Below, one piece after another: positions 34,961 through 44,433 of a DNA stretch of 45,550 nucleotides. The translations under genes and the position numbers were made by a program. The notes below the pieces were generated by a model. It was not told where the DNA came from and ran no database searches. It saw only the letters and a list, made by a program, of their open reading frames with translations. The stretch comes from an uncultured Flammeovirgaceae bacterium (GTDB taxonomy: Bacteria; Bacteroidota; Bacteroidia; Cytophagales; Cyclobacteriaceae), in NCBI GenBank assembly GCA_937884755.1, contig CAKZYJ010000039.1, forward strand, positions 1-45,550, in the 5' to 3' direction. The first letter of the stretch is position 1. Every line of letters starts with the position of its first letter.

Positions 34961-37900
34961 ACGGACCAGTGTAACATCCCCCACTACCGTTTTAAAGTTT
35001 CCGTCGCTAAACTTAAGCTCTAGTTTGTAGACGTAGGCATCTTTCGGACACAGCCGGCCTTTGTAGTATCCATTCCATCCGTAGTTCTTGTCAAAGCTCT
35101 CAAATAGCATCTCACCCCAACGGTTGTATACCATCATGTGGAAGTCGGTGACTCCTTCAAAAACTGGCAGGAAAATGTCATTTTTTCCGTTGGGGCCAAC
35201 TACTTCCGAATTACTAGGGCCAAACTGACTGGGCGTAAACGCATTGGGTACTTGCACCTTTCCACCATTCTCAATTAATACTGCTGATTCAACTACCAAA
35301 GTATCTCGACATCCTTTGTTTGACTCGGCGATCAATGTAATGTCGTAACTTCCGGCCTGTTCGTAGGTATGTTCAGGGTTCGGATCAGTAGAGGTGTTAC
35401 CATCGCCAAAATCCCAGTAGTAGTTCTCAGCTTCGTAACTAAGGTTCACGAAGTAAATAGGTTCACCTAGGAACGCTCTATCAGGGCGTAGGTTAAAGTA
35501 GGCGCGTGGTGTTTCGTATACTTCTACACTAAACTCCTTTCGTTCGGCCACCGTAACTCCAAAGCTGTTACTAGCCTCTAGCGTGATGGTGTAAAAGCCT
35601 GGTTCGTAGTAAGTGTATACTGGGTTTTCTTCCGTAGAAACTCCCTCACCTTCGCCAAAACTCCAGCGGTAGCTATCGGCTTCAGCGTAACGACTGAGGT
35701 TTCGGAACTGTACGGTCAGGGGACGACATCCTTTGGGTGGTTCATACGTAAAATCAACTTCCGGAATCAGAGGCTCAATAATAATCTCCTTTACCAAAGT
35801 ATCGGTACAGCCTAATGTACTGTATGCAATTAGCATAATATCGTATTCTCCTTCTTCGGCATACTGGTGTGTCGGCTCTTCATCAGTAGAGGTAGTTCCA
35901 TCGCCAAAGTCCCAGAAGTAGGAGTTAGCTCGCTGACTCAGATTACTGAAGTAAATATCTTCATTTCGGATATACCGTTGAGCTAACCGGGGCCTGAAAT
36001 TGGCCTGAGGGCCTTGGGTAAGATCCACTACCAGTGTTTTTTCTTCAGTCACTACCACTCCTAATTCATTGCTGGCTTGCAGAGAAACGGTGTAGACACC
36101 TGATACATCGTAGGTATGAACCGGATTCCACTCGGTAGAAATCGTTCCGTCGCCAAAATCCCATAGAATAGTGGTGCTATCGGCGTATAGCGTGGTATTA
36201 GTAAAAGTTACCTCCAAAGGAAGGCAGCCTTCAATAGCAGTATAATCGAAGCTGAGCTGGGGCAACGTTTGCTTAATGATCACTTTGGCGGAATCCTCCT
36301 CAAAGCAGTAGGTGCCCGTAGCTCTTAGTTTAATGGTATACTCACCGGGGGTGGCGTAGGTATGGGTTCCCGGATTAGCTTCATTAGAAACTGTACTATC
36401 TCCAAAATCCCACTCGTACGTCCAATCACCAGGATTGGTTGTATTAGTAATAGTAACGGTGGTATTAGGAACTTCTAATAGGGTTGGGTCAACCGTAAAC
36501 GATGTGCTAATGTCTTCCCGCGGATCGATCGCGATCGTTTCAGAAGTGACAGCACTCTCACAGGCGTTACCGCCGTTGATAGTCTTTAATGTTACCGTTA
36601 CTGGGTAGCTTAGGTTTTTCTTCTCAAACACCACTTGTAACTTTTCAGCAGTATAGCTGGGGTTATTCAGCGGAGCCGGATTCACTGTCCATTGATAAAA
36701 CAATCCTTTCTGATCTGCCTCTAATTCGTAGGTTACCAAATCGCAGGTGCCGTCTATCGGAGCAGCCGTAAACGATGAAGAAGGAGCAGGGAAGACCTGT
36801 ACCACTTCTTCGTAAGGAGCAAAACATTTATCGTTAGCTAGGGGCTGAAGCTTTATCCGGTACTGTTTGATAAGCGCTTCGTCGTTGACTACAGTATAAC
36901 TGTAGGTAGGATCAATAGCTGAAATAGTGTCAGTAGAGACGATAGATGAATCAGCTTCATCAAATACTGTCCAAACATATTCATCAGGACTCAATGCCTG
37001 CGTAGCTGCGGCTACCTCCAACTCGAAGGTGTGCGGAGAACAGTTAGTGCTGCTTCCGGAAAAATTAGTAATAATATACTCTGAAGGTGGACCAGCAAAT
37101 ACAGTAATGGTATCTCGCTGGCTAACAGCATCGCAACCGTTGCTCGCTTTTACTTCTAACCAGACTTCGTACTGTTGATCAGCAAAGCTGGCTAACGTAT
37201 TAAGGAAAGTCAGCTCGGTCGTATCAGCAAGCGGATAGGAAAACAATTGCTCCGAGTTATCGTCAAGGTTTTTAACGTGCCAGATGTAGTCGGTTGGGGC
37301 AGTGGGCTGGTCTACTAGCAGTGTATCCACCGCAAAAGCGATGGTAAGCGGAGTACAACCCTGGGTAATATCCGGAGTGAATGATGCAAAAGGAGAGGGC
37401 TGAACCGTAATAACATCGGTAAACACATCGGAGCACTGTCCTTTTTGGGTAACTACTCGGTGGCGGACAGTATAGCTTCCGGCGGCAGGAAATAAATGCT
37501 TGAACGGGCCTTCCTCGGTAGTTTCATAAGTACCATCGTTATCTAAGTCCCACCCATAATCGGCAATATTATCACCATTTACCACTTGTGAGATAAAGGC
37601 AGTACTTTCCAGTACCACACTATCCGATTGGCAACCGGCGGTGAAAGTGAAATCAGCGGTAGGAGGAGCGTAGATATGAACATAAGCCGTATCACGGGTT
37701 TCGCAAGGAACGCCAACTGATGAAGCAATCAGCTCGGCCATATAAGTACCTGGGTTCGTAATCGTAACCTCTAAGCTATCGGGAGCAGTATCACCACTAT
37801 CATTATCGGCGAGTGCCCCAGTTTCATCGTAAAAATTCCAAATCCATTCGGAAGTAGCTGGATCAAAATTACTGGAGATATCTTTAAACCTAACGTTGTA

Positions 37901-39232
37901 ACTCACTGGCGAAAGAGGGTCATAACACAACGTTGTTGGTAGGGAATTACCGCTGAGGTCGGACACTTCAATGGCTGCATTGGCAGTTTCTACAACATCT
38001 ATTGTTTTGACAAATCGCCCCCCGCAACCACCTACTGAGTTACCATCAGTAACAGTTAGCGTAATTACTTTTTGACCCGGAGTAGTAAAGGTATAATTTG
38101 GGTTCTCTTGAGTAGAGGTATTGAGTACCGTTCCGGTAGTAACATCCCTAAACTCCCAAGAATATGAGAAGTCGGCATCGTTATTCCCGTCCCCGTCATC
38201 ATCAATATCAGGAGTAATATTCTCGAAATAAACACTCTCGTTTAGACAAAACCTGGTCTGAATTGGCCCTGAAGCATTATTGAGTCGGGTTTCAAATTCA
38301 GCCTGGGCGGTATCTACAATAATAATTTGGGCAGTAGTAAAGATAAATGGTCTATCTCCTCCGGGTGTTGCCGGATTAAGTGGATCACCATCCGCTAAAT
38401 TGGCATCGTAAGGGTTACAGGTATTCCAGTTCCGGAGTGTGACCTCAAAGACTTTTCCTATATCAGCCCCAGTGGTTACTGGCACGAAAATATTATCACT
38501 CCGGCTTTCAGGCCCGTTAGGCTGGGGGTCAGTCAATAGAAAGTCTGCCCCGGGTTCCCAATACTTTACGTTTTCTTCGTAGTTAGTTGTCCCTGGAAAA
38601 GAATTGGGGCCTACGGTGATACCCGGAATCCGGTTGGCAGCAATACCATCTGTACCGTACACCCACTGGGTCCACCGATCGGCATTGTTTAAGTTGCTTG
38701 ATATAGTAGGTGGGGTACAGTTCCAGTTACTGTTATCCTCCATAGTCACTAAAGAGGAATTACCTACGCAAACTCGATATACGTTAGGAGTGATAATTAA
38801 TTCGGCACCAGCTTCATTATCCACATCCCATACTTTGAAGTTTGTTTGCTCTTGCTCGTTGTCGCAGAGTACCCCATCTACTTGTACTCTCACTCTAGGT
38901 GAGTAAAGGCATTGATCCTCACCAGCGGGGTATAAGTGCGTAACTGTAGCTTCGCAATCGTTACCTACGCACGTTACGGGTATCACTTCTTCTGGATTAC
39001 CGTCATCCCAATCTACTACAAACCGCACATCGAGAGCATCGCCTCCAGCCACATCCCACTGAACAAACCACTGAAAATTGACCGGGGCACAAGAATTACC
39101 CGAACTTAGCACTAAGTTACCCGGATTAGATATGTTATCGCATACGCTCTGACTCTTTGCGGAGGTAGCTAGTAGAATGCAGAAGCTTAAGCAAAGTAGT
39201 CGGAGGCTCCAGAACCGTGTATTTCCCTTCAT
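34958..39232 (-). CDS. Giant PKD-repeat secreted protein with type B T9SS C-terminal domain
   Basis: Taking the ATG at 39232 gives about 1,424 residues with a signal peptide (RLLCLSFCILLATSAKSQ). ATGs at 39256 and 39292 would add an N-terminal extension. The N-terminal third is an aspartate- and cysteine-rich, Ig-like region. Several degenerate PKD-like units follow (YGWDLDNDGTYETTEEG). Five regular PKD modules then occur at about 82-residue spacing, with cores WDFGDSTVS, WDFGDGTIS, WDFGDGTTS, WSFGEGEG and WDFGDGNTS (residues about 940-1275). The last 100 residues are a gliding-motility-type CTD (PNAFTPSQFGP, MVYNRWGEMLFES, WNGYYKGRLCPKDAYVY), the type B sorting signal. Probably a surface adhesin or motility-associated protein. 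Confidence 0.93.
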   Translation of the reverse strand: MKGNTRFWSLRLLCLSFCILLATSAKSQSVCDNISNPGNLVLSSGNSCAPVNFQWFVQWDVAGGDALDVRFVVDWDDGNPEEVIPVTCVGNDCEATVTHLYPAGEDQCLYSPRVRVQVDGVLCDNEQEQTNFKVWDVDNEAGAELIITPNVYRVCVGNSSLVTMEDNSNWNCTPPTISSNLNNADRWTQWVYGTDGIAANRIPGITVGPNSFPGTTNYEENVKYWEPGADFLLTDPQPNGPESRSDNIFVPVTTGADIGKVFEVTLRNWNTCNPYDANLADGDPLNPATPGGDRPFIFTTAQIIIVDTAQAEFETRLNNASGPIQTRFCLNESVYFENITPDIDDDGDGNNDADFSYSWEFRDVTTGTVLNTSTQENPNYTFTTPGQKVITLTVTDGNSVGGCGGRFVKTIDVVETANAAIEVSDLSGNSLPTTLCYDPLSPVSYNVRFKDISSNFDPATSEWIWNFYDETGALADNDSGDTAPDSLEVTITNPGTYMAELIASSVGVPCETRDTAYVHIYAPPTADFTFTAGCQSDSVVLESTAFISQVVNGDNIADYGWDLDNDGTYETTEEGPFKHLFPAAGSYTVRHRVVTQKGQCSDVFTDVITVQPSPFASFTPDITQGCTPLTIAFAVDTLLVDQPTAPTDYIWHVKNLDDNSEQLFSYPLADTTELTFLNTLASFADQQYEVWLEVKASNGCDAVSQRDTITVFAGPPSEYIITNFSGSSTNCSPHTFELEVAAATQALSPDEYVWTVFDEADSSIVSTDTISAIDPTYSYTVVNDEALIKQYRIKLQPLANDKCFAPYEEVVQVFPAPSSSFTAAPIDGTCDLVTYELEADQKGLFYQWTVNPAPLNNPSYTAEKLQVVFEKKNLSYPVTVTLKTINGGNACESAVTSETIAIDPREDISTSFTVDPTLLEVPNTTVTITNTTNPGDWTYEWDFGDSTVSNEANPGTHTYATPGEYTIKLRATGTYCFEEDSAKVIIKQTLPQLSFDYTAIEGCLPLEVTFTNTTLYADSTTILWDFGDGTISTEWNPVHTYDVSGVYTVSLQASNELGVVVTEEKTLVVDLTQGPQANFRPRLAQRYIRNEDIYFSNLSQRANSYFWDFGDGTTSTDEEPTHQYAEEGEYDIMLIAYSTLGCTDTLVKEIIIEPLIPEVDFTYEPPKGCRPLTVQFRNLSRYAEADSYRWSFGEGEGVSTEENPVYTYYEPGFYTITLEASNSFGVTVAERKEFSVEVYETPRAYFNLRPDRAFLGEPIYFVNLSYEAENYYWDFGDGNTSTDPNPEHTYEQAGSYDITLIAESNKGCRDTLVVESAVLIENGGKVQVPNAFTPSQFGPSNSEVVGPNGKNDIFLPVFEGVTDFHMMVYNRWGEMLFESFDKNYGWNGYYKGRLCPKDAYVYKLELKFSDGNFKTVVGDVTLVR

Positions 39233-39518
39233 CAATCTTAATATCTCCCAACTCATAGGCGTTTCAGAAAAAACTTTACAGGAATAATACAAAAACTGAG
39301 CCTTGACTAATTAGTTAGTTGAGTGTATTTGTAAGAAGGGAGTTAAATCGAGGAAAGGAGTGTATGTAAGGAAAAATAGGCTTATTTTATTGATTTTAGT
39401 CAATCAAGTATAAATAAAATGTAATTATTTTTGAATTTGTTATCATTTAAGTAGCCTAAACAGACTGCGATAAAGTAATAAATGAAGCAATATTACCAGA
39501 GTAGCTCGTTGAGAAATA

Positions 39519-40592
39519 TTAGAAAAAGTCAAAATGAAGTTGTTGATCGGTTTCATTTAGTAGATTTGATAAACTCAAACCTACTAAACGGATAGGGCGA
39601 GGGTCGCTAAGAACTTCATCCAGTAACATTACTACAAATGGCCACCATTCGTTAGAGGCTGAGTGTAACTGAGAAGATGTATGGCTGCGGGTAATTTGCT
39701 GAAAATCTGAGAACTTCACTTTCAAGGTAATGGTGCGGCCCTGAGCCTGGTTTTTCTTTACGCGCTGCTCAAGAGAAGCAGATAATTCAGCCAGTTCTTC
39801 TAGTAGATCATTCCGATGGGTGATATCATTGGAAAATGTGGTTTCAATACCGATGGATTTTCGGATGCGATGCGGCTTTACTTCACGCCGATCTTGTCCT
39901 CTAACGATATGGTAATAATGTCGGCCAGCTTTGCCGAAATAGCGAACTAGCGTGGGTAACGGTAATTCTTTAAGGTTTTTTCCAGTAAAAATCTGGAGAG
40001 AATGCATTTTCTTGGCGGTAACCCGGCCAATACCGTGAAATTTCTCAATGGGTAATCCTTCCAAAAAAATTTCAGCCTCTTTTGGCAGAATCACCTTTAG
40101 TCCATCAGGCTTATCAAAGCCGGAAGCCACTTTTGCAAGAAATTTATTGTAAGAGACTCCAGCGGAGGCTGTCAACTGAGTTTCGGAAAAGATTTGCTGC
40201 TTAATTCGTTGGGCTATTCGGATAGCTGACCTTTCTTCTACTTTGTTATCTGTTACATCCAGATAGGCTTCGTCTAATGAAAGAGGCTCCACTAAATCAG
40301 TATACTGAAAAAAAATATCTCTGATTTGTTGAGATACTCGACGGTATTCATCAAAACGCGATTTTACGAAGATAAGGTCTGGACAAAGCCGAACTGCTCT
40401 GACGGAGGACATGGCTGAATGTACCCCGTATTTTCGGGCCTCATAACTGGCTGCTGCAACCACTCCCCGATGACTACTGCCGCCTACCGCAATGGGTTTA
40501 CCTCGGTAAGCAGGATTATCCCGCTGCTCTACCGAAGCAAAAAACGCGTCCATATCAATATGAATGATTTTACGTATAGTAGGCTGGGGCAT
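39519..40592 (-). CDS. dinB: DNA polymerase IV (Y-family translesion polymerase)
   Basis: Pol IV copies damaged DNA without proofreading. The 357-residue protein has the palm-domain catalytic triad: Asp13 in HIDMDAFFASVEQR, and Asp107-Glu108 in LSLDEAYLDVTD. The steric-gate region is near DAFFAS. Helix-hairpin-helix motifs of the thumb are seen in KFHGIGRVTAKKMHSL. The C-terminus QQLHFDFF looks like a beta-clamp-binding motif. No LexA-type SOS box was recognised upstream. A small membrane protein gene lies divergent on the plus strand. Confidence 0.96.
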   Translation of the reverse strand: MPQPTIRKIIHIDMDAFFASVEQRDNPAYRGKPIAVGGSSHRGVVAAASYEARKYGVHSAMSSVRAVRLCPDLIFVKSRFDEYRRVSQQIRDIFFQYTDLVEPLSLDEAYLDVTDNKVEERSAIRIAQRIKQQIFSETQLTASAGVSYNKFLAKVASGFDKPDGLKVILPKEAEIFLEGLPIEKFHGIGRVTAKKMHSLQIFTGKNLKELPLPTLVRYFGKAGRHYYHIVRGQDRREVKPHRIRKSIGIETTFSNDITHRNDLLEELAELSASLEQRVKKNQAQGRTITLKVKFSDFQQITRSHTSSQLHSASNEWWPFVVMLLDEVLSDPRPIRLVGLSLSNLLNETDQQLHFDFF

Positions 40593-40657
40593 GTATCAGA
40601 GAACTATTTTATTCATTAGTGGTTGACTCAGTAAACGAATTTGCGGATATGCCTCAC

Positions 40658-40813
40658 ATGACATTGCAAAAGAAGATATTTCTGGTAGCAGCAGTCCTTT
40701 TCTTACTGGTCGTGCTGTACTTTAGCTTTGATATTGCCCGTAAAACTACATTTCCTGGTTCTAAACCCAATTTGAAAGAACGTATTGCTCCGTCTTCGGA
40801 TACCATAAAGTGA
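40658..40813 (+). CDS. Small single-pass membrane protein
   Basis: The frame is open from a GTG at 40619. The best start is the ATG at 40658, giving 51 residues: MTLQKKIFLVAAVLFLLVVL and onward. One membrane helix (residues about 6-24) is followed by a short polar tail (PGSKPNLKERIAPSSDTIK). It ends 13 bases before the DUF2452 gene and is probably co-transcribed with it. The function is unknown. Start choice rests on placing the basic residues just before the helix. Confidence 0.55.
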   Translation: MTLQKKIFLVAAVLFLLVVLYFSFDIARKTTFPGSKPNLKERIAPSSDTIK

Positions 40814-40826
40814 TGAATTCAGTACT

Positions 40827-41303
40827 ATGAGTCAAGATACCCAAAAGCAGAAAATAGATATTGATCGGATTGATCTGGAGAAAGAGCGGGAGAAAACCAC
40901 CGAACAGCCAGGCCTGATTGCCTTTCCGCATACGGTTGGTGGAGCGGTCATTAAACCGGAAGATCAGGGAAAGATGAAAGGGCGGGCAGTTTCGGCCATG
41001 CGCCAACAAACCGACCGGCAAATGCGGCAGTTATACGAGCAGGCGCAAACGCTGGCTCGGCAGGCACAGGCCATCAAAGATCGGGTAGATATTTCAGAAC
41101 GGATTTACGAGGCTGAGATGAACTTCGAGCCGATTATTGCTCATACCTATTTCTTGTATCAGAAAAAAGACGAAACTGATGTATTGTCGTTAGTTGCACC
41201 AGAAGAGTGGGGGCGGAGCTACCCATTTAAAGCTTACGTGGCTAAAGTAACCCTATTATCAGACCACACCTGGGAGGTAGAACCTAACTCTGAAAATCAG
41301 TAA
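40827..41303 (+). CDS. DUF2452 family protein
   Basis: The 158-residue soluble protein matches the DUF2452 family, whose role is not known. Recognisable features are the charged N-terminus (IDLEKEREKTTEQPGLIAFP), the helical stretch RQQTDRQMRQLYEQAQTLAR, and the C-terminal FEPIIAHTYFLYQKKDETDV and VAPEEWGRSYPFKAYVAKV, the most conserved parts. It follows a small membrane protein and is read from an ATG at 40827. Downstream lies the promoter region of the histidine kinase gene. Confidence 0.85.
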   Translation: MSQDTQKQKIDIDRIDLEKEREKTTEQPGLIAFPHTVGGAVIKPEDQGKMKGRAVSAMRQQTDRQMRQLYEQAQTLARQAQAIKDRVDISERIYEAEMNFEPIIAHTYFLYQKKDETDVLSLVAPEEWGRSYPFKAYVAKVTLLSDHTWEVEPNSENQ

Positions 41304-41317
41304 GCCGCCTTCTCTAA

Positions 41318-41325
41318 TAAATTTG
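41318..41325 (+). promoter_or_regulatory. Candidate promoter -7 box for the histidine kinase operon
   Basis: TAAATTTG matches TAnnTTTG, 51 bases before the GTG start at 41376. A near-match TAAATTTTGC at 41344-41353 has a TTG element about 18 bases upstream of it and could be the true -7 with one extra base. Either could serve the operon. Confidence 0.4.
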
Positions 41326-41375
41326 ATTTCCTGGCTAGTTTCGTAAATTTTGCAGCATAACCAAACTAGGGCTTA

Positions 41376-43154
41376 GTGAGAATCTACAAACTGCGGCTGG
41401 AGCGATGGCTTACCATTGGACTATTCAGTCTGACAGTATTCTTTGTAGGAGCAGTTTCGGTGGGTTTCTATACTCAGTTAAGAAACGCAGTACTTACTCG
41501 AACGCAAGACCAATTACTGTCTATTAATATTTTGAAAAACCGATTGGTAGAGCAGTATTTGGATAATCAAGTTCGGCAAGGAGAAGAACTATTTCTAAGT
41601 TCTTTGAGCGAAGTAGAGCCTTTCCAGCAGATAGGTTTTACACAGCGTAGCAAAAAGTACGATTGGCAAAAAGCCGTCTTTATAGATTCAGCCGGAAGAA
41701 CTTTTTCTTCAGCCGATACTAGCCCGGCCTGGGTCGATAGTATCTTGCAATATACCAAGCCTGATTATACCTCTATTGGGCTAATTGCCCCAAGCGATGG
41801 AGCCAACTCTGAGTTTTATATAGCCATACGAAGTAGTCAGACTGCTTTAGTCCTAAGTTACGATATGAGTGGTTTGGAGGCAATCATGACTGAGCGAACC
41901 GGAATGGGAGCTACCGGTGAGTCGTATCTGGTTACCGAAGAGGGCTGCATGCTCACAATATCCCGGTTTTTTCCGGATACGATTCCTAGTCAAGTTCTGG
42001 TAGATACTGAGGGTTTTTGGGCTGCTCAGGTCGGTGAAGAGGGGGTGAAAATTTATCCTGATTACCGGGGAGTGCCGATTGTGGGAGCGTACCGGAGAAT
42101 TCAACTTCCTACCAAAACCTGGGTAATTCTAACCGAAATTGATGTAGCTGAGGCTACCGCACCTATTACTGAGTTAAGAAATCGGTTCGTAGGGCTATCG
42201 CTATTGTTCTTACTGCTATCCTGGCTTATTTCGTCTTGGTTAGCAAAGGGCCTGTCAAGACCAATTCTATCGCTGAAGCGTAATATCAACAGCCTGGCAC
42301 GGGGTAAATTGCCTAAAAAACAACTTCAACCTTCTCAAATTCGGGAAATTGAAAGTATTGCTGACTCTCTAAACGAGCTTATTCAGGCACTCAATAGTAC
42401 AGCTAACTTTGCCCAACGTATTGGGCAGGGTGACTTTGAGGCTACCTATCATCCTTTAAGTGAGCAAGATAAGCTAGGGCACTCATTACTAACCATGCGC
42501 GACCAACTGATTCTATTGAACGACCAGAAAGAACAACTAGAACGCGAAACCAAAAAGATACTGGTGAGTACCCAGGAAGCGGAACGGGAGCGTATTTCCC
42601 GGGATATTCACGATGGAATTGGCCCCTTGCTTACGGCTACCAAGTTTAAAATGTCTTCTTCGGATATTCCTGATTCCACTCGGAAAGAGGTAACTCAATT
42701 ACTGGATGATATCATTGCTGAGATTAGACGAATATCCAGCAACCTGATGCCCGCGGTATTGAGTGACTTTGGCCCTGGCGAAGCGTTAAATCAGTTGGTG
42801 TGGGAGATCCAAAAAAATTCTCATCTTACTGTACGGTACGTCAATGATCTACTTGCTGAATCTCAACTAGGTAAAGAGGCTGGCATTGCTTTGTACCGCA
42901 TCGCGCAGGAAGCGATCAACAATACCTTGAAGCATGCCGAAGCCACTGAAATTACCATGTCGCTTACGGAGTTTGAGGATCAGGTAGTTTTTTATTATAG
43001 AGACAACGGTAAAGGATTCGACCTGCAAAAAGTATATCAAGCGCAGGGCAAAGGATTGAAGAACATTCAGGAAAGGATTGGTATTTTAGGAGGTATTGTT
43101 CGTATCCATAGCAGCGACGGAACCACCATTGAAGCTGAAATCCCAGTAGTATGA
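41376..43154 (+). CDS. Sensor histidine kinase, Cache sensor with HisKA_3 domain
   Basis: The 592-residue protein (GTG start) has a first membrane helix (WLTIGLFSLTVFFVGAVSVG, residues 11-30). A periplasmic Cache-like sensor follows (residues about 35-265, with GRTFSSADTS and GATGESYLVTEEGCML). The second helix is RFVGLSLLFLLLSWLISSWL (about 267-286), followed by a HAMP linker (GLSRPILSLKRNINSLARGK). The HisKA_3 phosphoacceptor is His412 in ERERISRDIHDGIGPLLTA. The ATPase domain has AQEAINNTLKHAEATEI, DNGKGFDLQK and GKGLKNIQERIGILGG. This is the NarX/LiaS class that pairs with LuxR-type regulators. The partner gene overlaps its stop by four bases. Confidence 0.94.
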   Translation: MRIYKLRLERWLTIGLFSLTVFFVGAVSVGFYTQLRNAVLTRTQDQLLSINILKNRLVEQYLDNQVRQGEELFLSSLSEVEPFQQIGFTQRSKKYDWQKAVFIDSAGRTFSSADTSPAWVDSILQYTKPDYTSIGLIAPSDGANSEFYIAIRSSQTALVLSYDMSGLEAIMTERTGMGATGESYLVTEEGCMLTISRFFPDTIPSQVLVDTEGFWAAQVGEEGVKIYPDYRGVPIVGAYRRIQLPTKTWVILTEIDVAEATAPITELRNRFVGLSLLFLLLSWLISSWLAKGLSRPILSLKRNINSLARGKLPKKQLQPSQIREIESIADSLNELIQALNSTANFAQRIGQGDFEATYHPLSEQDKLGHSLLTMRDQLILLNDQKEQLERETKKILVSTQEAERERISRDIHDGIGPLLTATKFKMSSSDIPDSTRKEVTQLLDDIIAEIRRISSNLMPAVLSDFGPGEALNQLVWEIQKNSHLTVRYVNDLLAESQLGKEAGIALYRIAQEAINNTLKHAEATEITMSLTEFEDQVVFYYRDNGKGFDLQKVYQAQGKGLKNIQERIGILGGIVRIHSSDGTTIEAEIPVV

Positions 43155-43783
43155 ATAAAATTAATATAGTGGTAGCTGACGACCACCAGTTGTTTCGAGA
43201 TGGACTGAAGGCCATGCTCCAGGCTTGGGGACAAGTAAACATTGTGGGTGAAGCATCTCATGGTTCGGTGCTGCTTACGGTGCTCGCTTCCCAAACCCCT
43301 GATATTGTGCTACTAGATATTTCTATGCCTCAGGGTTCAGGGATTGATCTGCTACCAACAATAAAGCAACGTTTTCCGAACGTGAAGTGTATTATGCTGA
43401 CTATGCACGAAGACGTTCAGTACGTACTTCGTAGCCTCAAACAGGGCGCTGACGGTTATCTACTAAAAGATGCTGCCGAAGAAGAACTTAAGACGGCTAT
43501 TCGAGAAGTATACGAAGGCAATAAATACTTTAAAAATAAAATCTCCGACATGATTGTGGCTAACCTTTCAGGTGCGCGAGCACCCGAAACGCTACTCAGT
43601 GAGCGCGAAATTCAGATTATCCGACTAGTGGCCGAAGGTAAAATCACCAAGGAGATTGCCGACCAACTTTATGTAAGTGTGCGTACGATTGAAACTCACC
43701 GATCGCGAATTATGAAGAAGCTAGGGGTGTCCAACACCGCTGAAATGATTCAAATGGCCTATAAGAAGAAACTTATTGGCTAG
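43151..43783 (+). CDS. NarL/FixJ-family response regulator
   Basis: The 210-residue regulator pairs with the upstream kinase (ATGA overlap). The receiver domain has the acidic pocket Asp10-Asp11 (VVADDHQLFRDG), phosphoacceptor Asp56 in IVLLDISMPQGSG, and Lys106 in GYLLKDAAEEEL. The C-terminal LuxR-type helix-turn-helix is LSEREIQIIRLVAEGKITKE then IADQLYVSVRTIETHRSRIM. The target genes are unknown; the kinase operon itself and nearby genes are possible. Identification of the pair is firm. Confidence 0.96.
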   Translation: MNKINIVVADDHQLFRDGLKAMLQAWGQVNIVGEASHGSVLLTVLASQTPDIVLLDISMPQGSGIDLLPTIKQRFPNVKCIMLTMHEDVQYVLRSLKQGADGYLLKDAAEEELKTAIREVYEGNKYFKNKISDMIVANLSGARAPETLLSEREIQIIRLVAEGKITKEIADQLYVSVRTIETHRSRIMKKLGVSNTAEMIQMAYKKKLIG

Positions 43784-43872
43784 ATTTATTCAGTATTTTT
43801 CACAAACCCACAGGGATACATTACGTATTTACCACATTTTTCTTGTCGGTTTTCCGCAAAAAAATATACCGA

Positions 43873-43880
43873 TATTTTTG
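43873..43880 (+). promoter_or_regulatory. Candidate promoter -7 box upstream of the 104-residue protein gene
   Basis: TATTTTTG matches TAnnTTTG, and a TTTTCC about 19 bases upstream could be the -33 element. The start codon at 44034 lies about 150 bases downstream, so the leader would be long. It contains a short interrupted reading frame (43911-44021). Confidence 0.4.
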
Positions 43881-43910
43881 TATTAACACATTGATTACTA
43901 GTACGTTATA

Positions 43911-44021
43911 ATGAATACAAACTATATGAATCCGCTATAAAAAAGCAAAGAGCTATTTGAAGAGGCCCTCGTGCAAGAAGTCACAAGCCTTGGAACAAGT
44001 AAAGCAATGTATAACCCTTAA
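43911..44021 (+). other. Short reading frame interrupted by a TAA in the leader of the 104-residue protein gene
   Basis: From an ATG at 43911 the frame reads MNTNYMNPL, then TAA (43938-43940), then SKELFEEALVQEVTSLGTSK and a final stop at 44019-44021. The second part has a protein-like helix pattern. It could be a small peptide pair, a decayed small gene, or chance. It lies fully within the putative transcript leader. Confidence 0.2.
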
Positions 44022-44033
44022 AGTATCGTAATC

Positions 44034-44348
44034 ATGATTAAAGCAACAATTAGAGAACGCTACATTAGCAGCGAAAATGGAATTGCTCATGAGCAAGTAA
44101 AAGAAATCACTCACGAGTCTCGCATTTTCTCCACCGAAGAAAAATTTAACGAGTGGCTACAAACCTTTAAGCACCAACTGTGGCAAGACGATCCGACAAA
44201 AGTACAGTTGGTAGAAGGAATCTACGTAGACAAGCAAATAATCAACGTAGATGATACCACTCCTCCTAGAAAGATACGTAAGTATGCTACTTTCCGTAAA
44301 GGGGTATCTTACTACTACGCTCACGACAACGAAGAGCATGTAGTGTAA
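44034..44348 (+). CDS. Hypothetical 104-residue protein
   Basis: I do not recognise this protein. It is 104 residues long and soluble, with no signal or membrane segment. It begins MIKATIRERYISSENGIAHE, carries a predicted beta-alpha-beta mix (EKFNEWLQTFKHQLWQDDP, then VQLVEGIYVDKQIINVDDTT), and ends basic-aromatic (KIRKYATFRKGVSYYYAHDN). Codon use looks ordinary. It has its own promoter candidate 150 bases upstream and a terminator 30 bases downstream, so it is probably a monocistronic gene. Confidence 0.75.
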   Translation: MIKATIRERYISSENGIAHEQVKEITHESRIFSTEEKFNEWLQTFKHQLWQDDPTKVQLVEGIYVDKQIINVDDTTPPRKIRKYATFRKGVSYYYAHDNEEHVV

Positions 44349-44378
44349 GATCTACATACAATACAAAGGAACAGAATA

Positions 44379-44413
44379 AAAAAAGGGGCTATCACAGTAG
44401 GAGCCCCTTTTTT
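44379..44413. terminator. Bidirectional intrinsic terminator between convergent genes
   Basis: AAAAAAGGGGCT (44379-44390) pairs with AGCCCCTTTTTT (44402-44413) over an 11-base loop, giving T-runs on both strands. It lies between the 104-residue protein gene and the glutamine synthetase gene, which converge on it, and can end both transcripts. Confidence 0.92.
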
Positions 44414-44433
44414 ATTTGCTTTATAAAAATGAT

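Noticed and set aside
35265-36480. Tandem DNA repeats suggesting a CRISPR or satellite array
   Set aside because: The repeats are in-frame PKD protein modules of about 245 bases with diverged DNA, not short identical repeats with spacers.
39390-39407. Inverted repeat TTGATT/AATCAA upstream of the PKD-repeat gene
   Set aside because: The arms are only 6 bases in an AT-rich gap, with no promoter box beside it.
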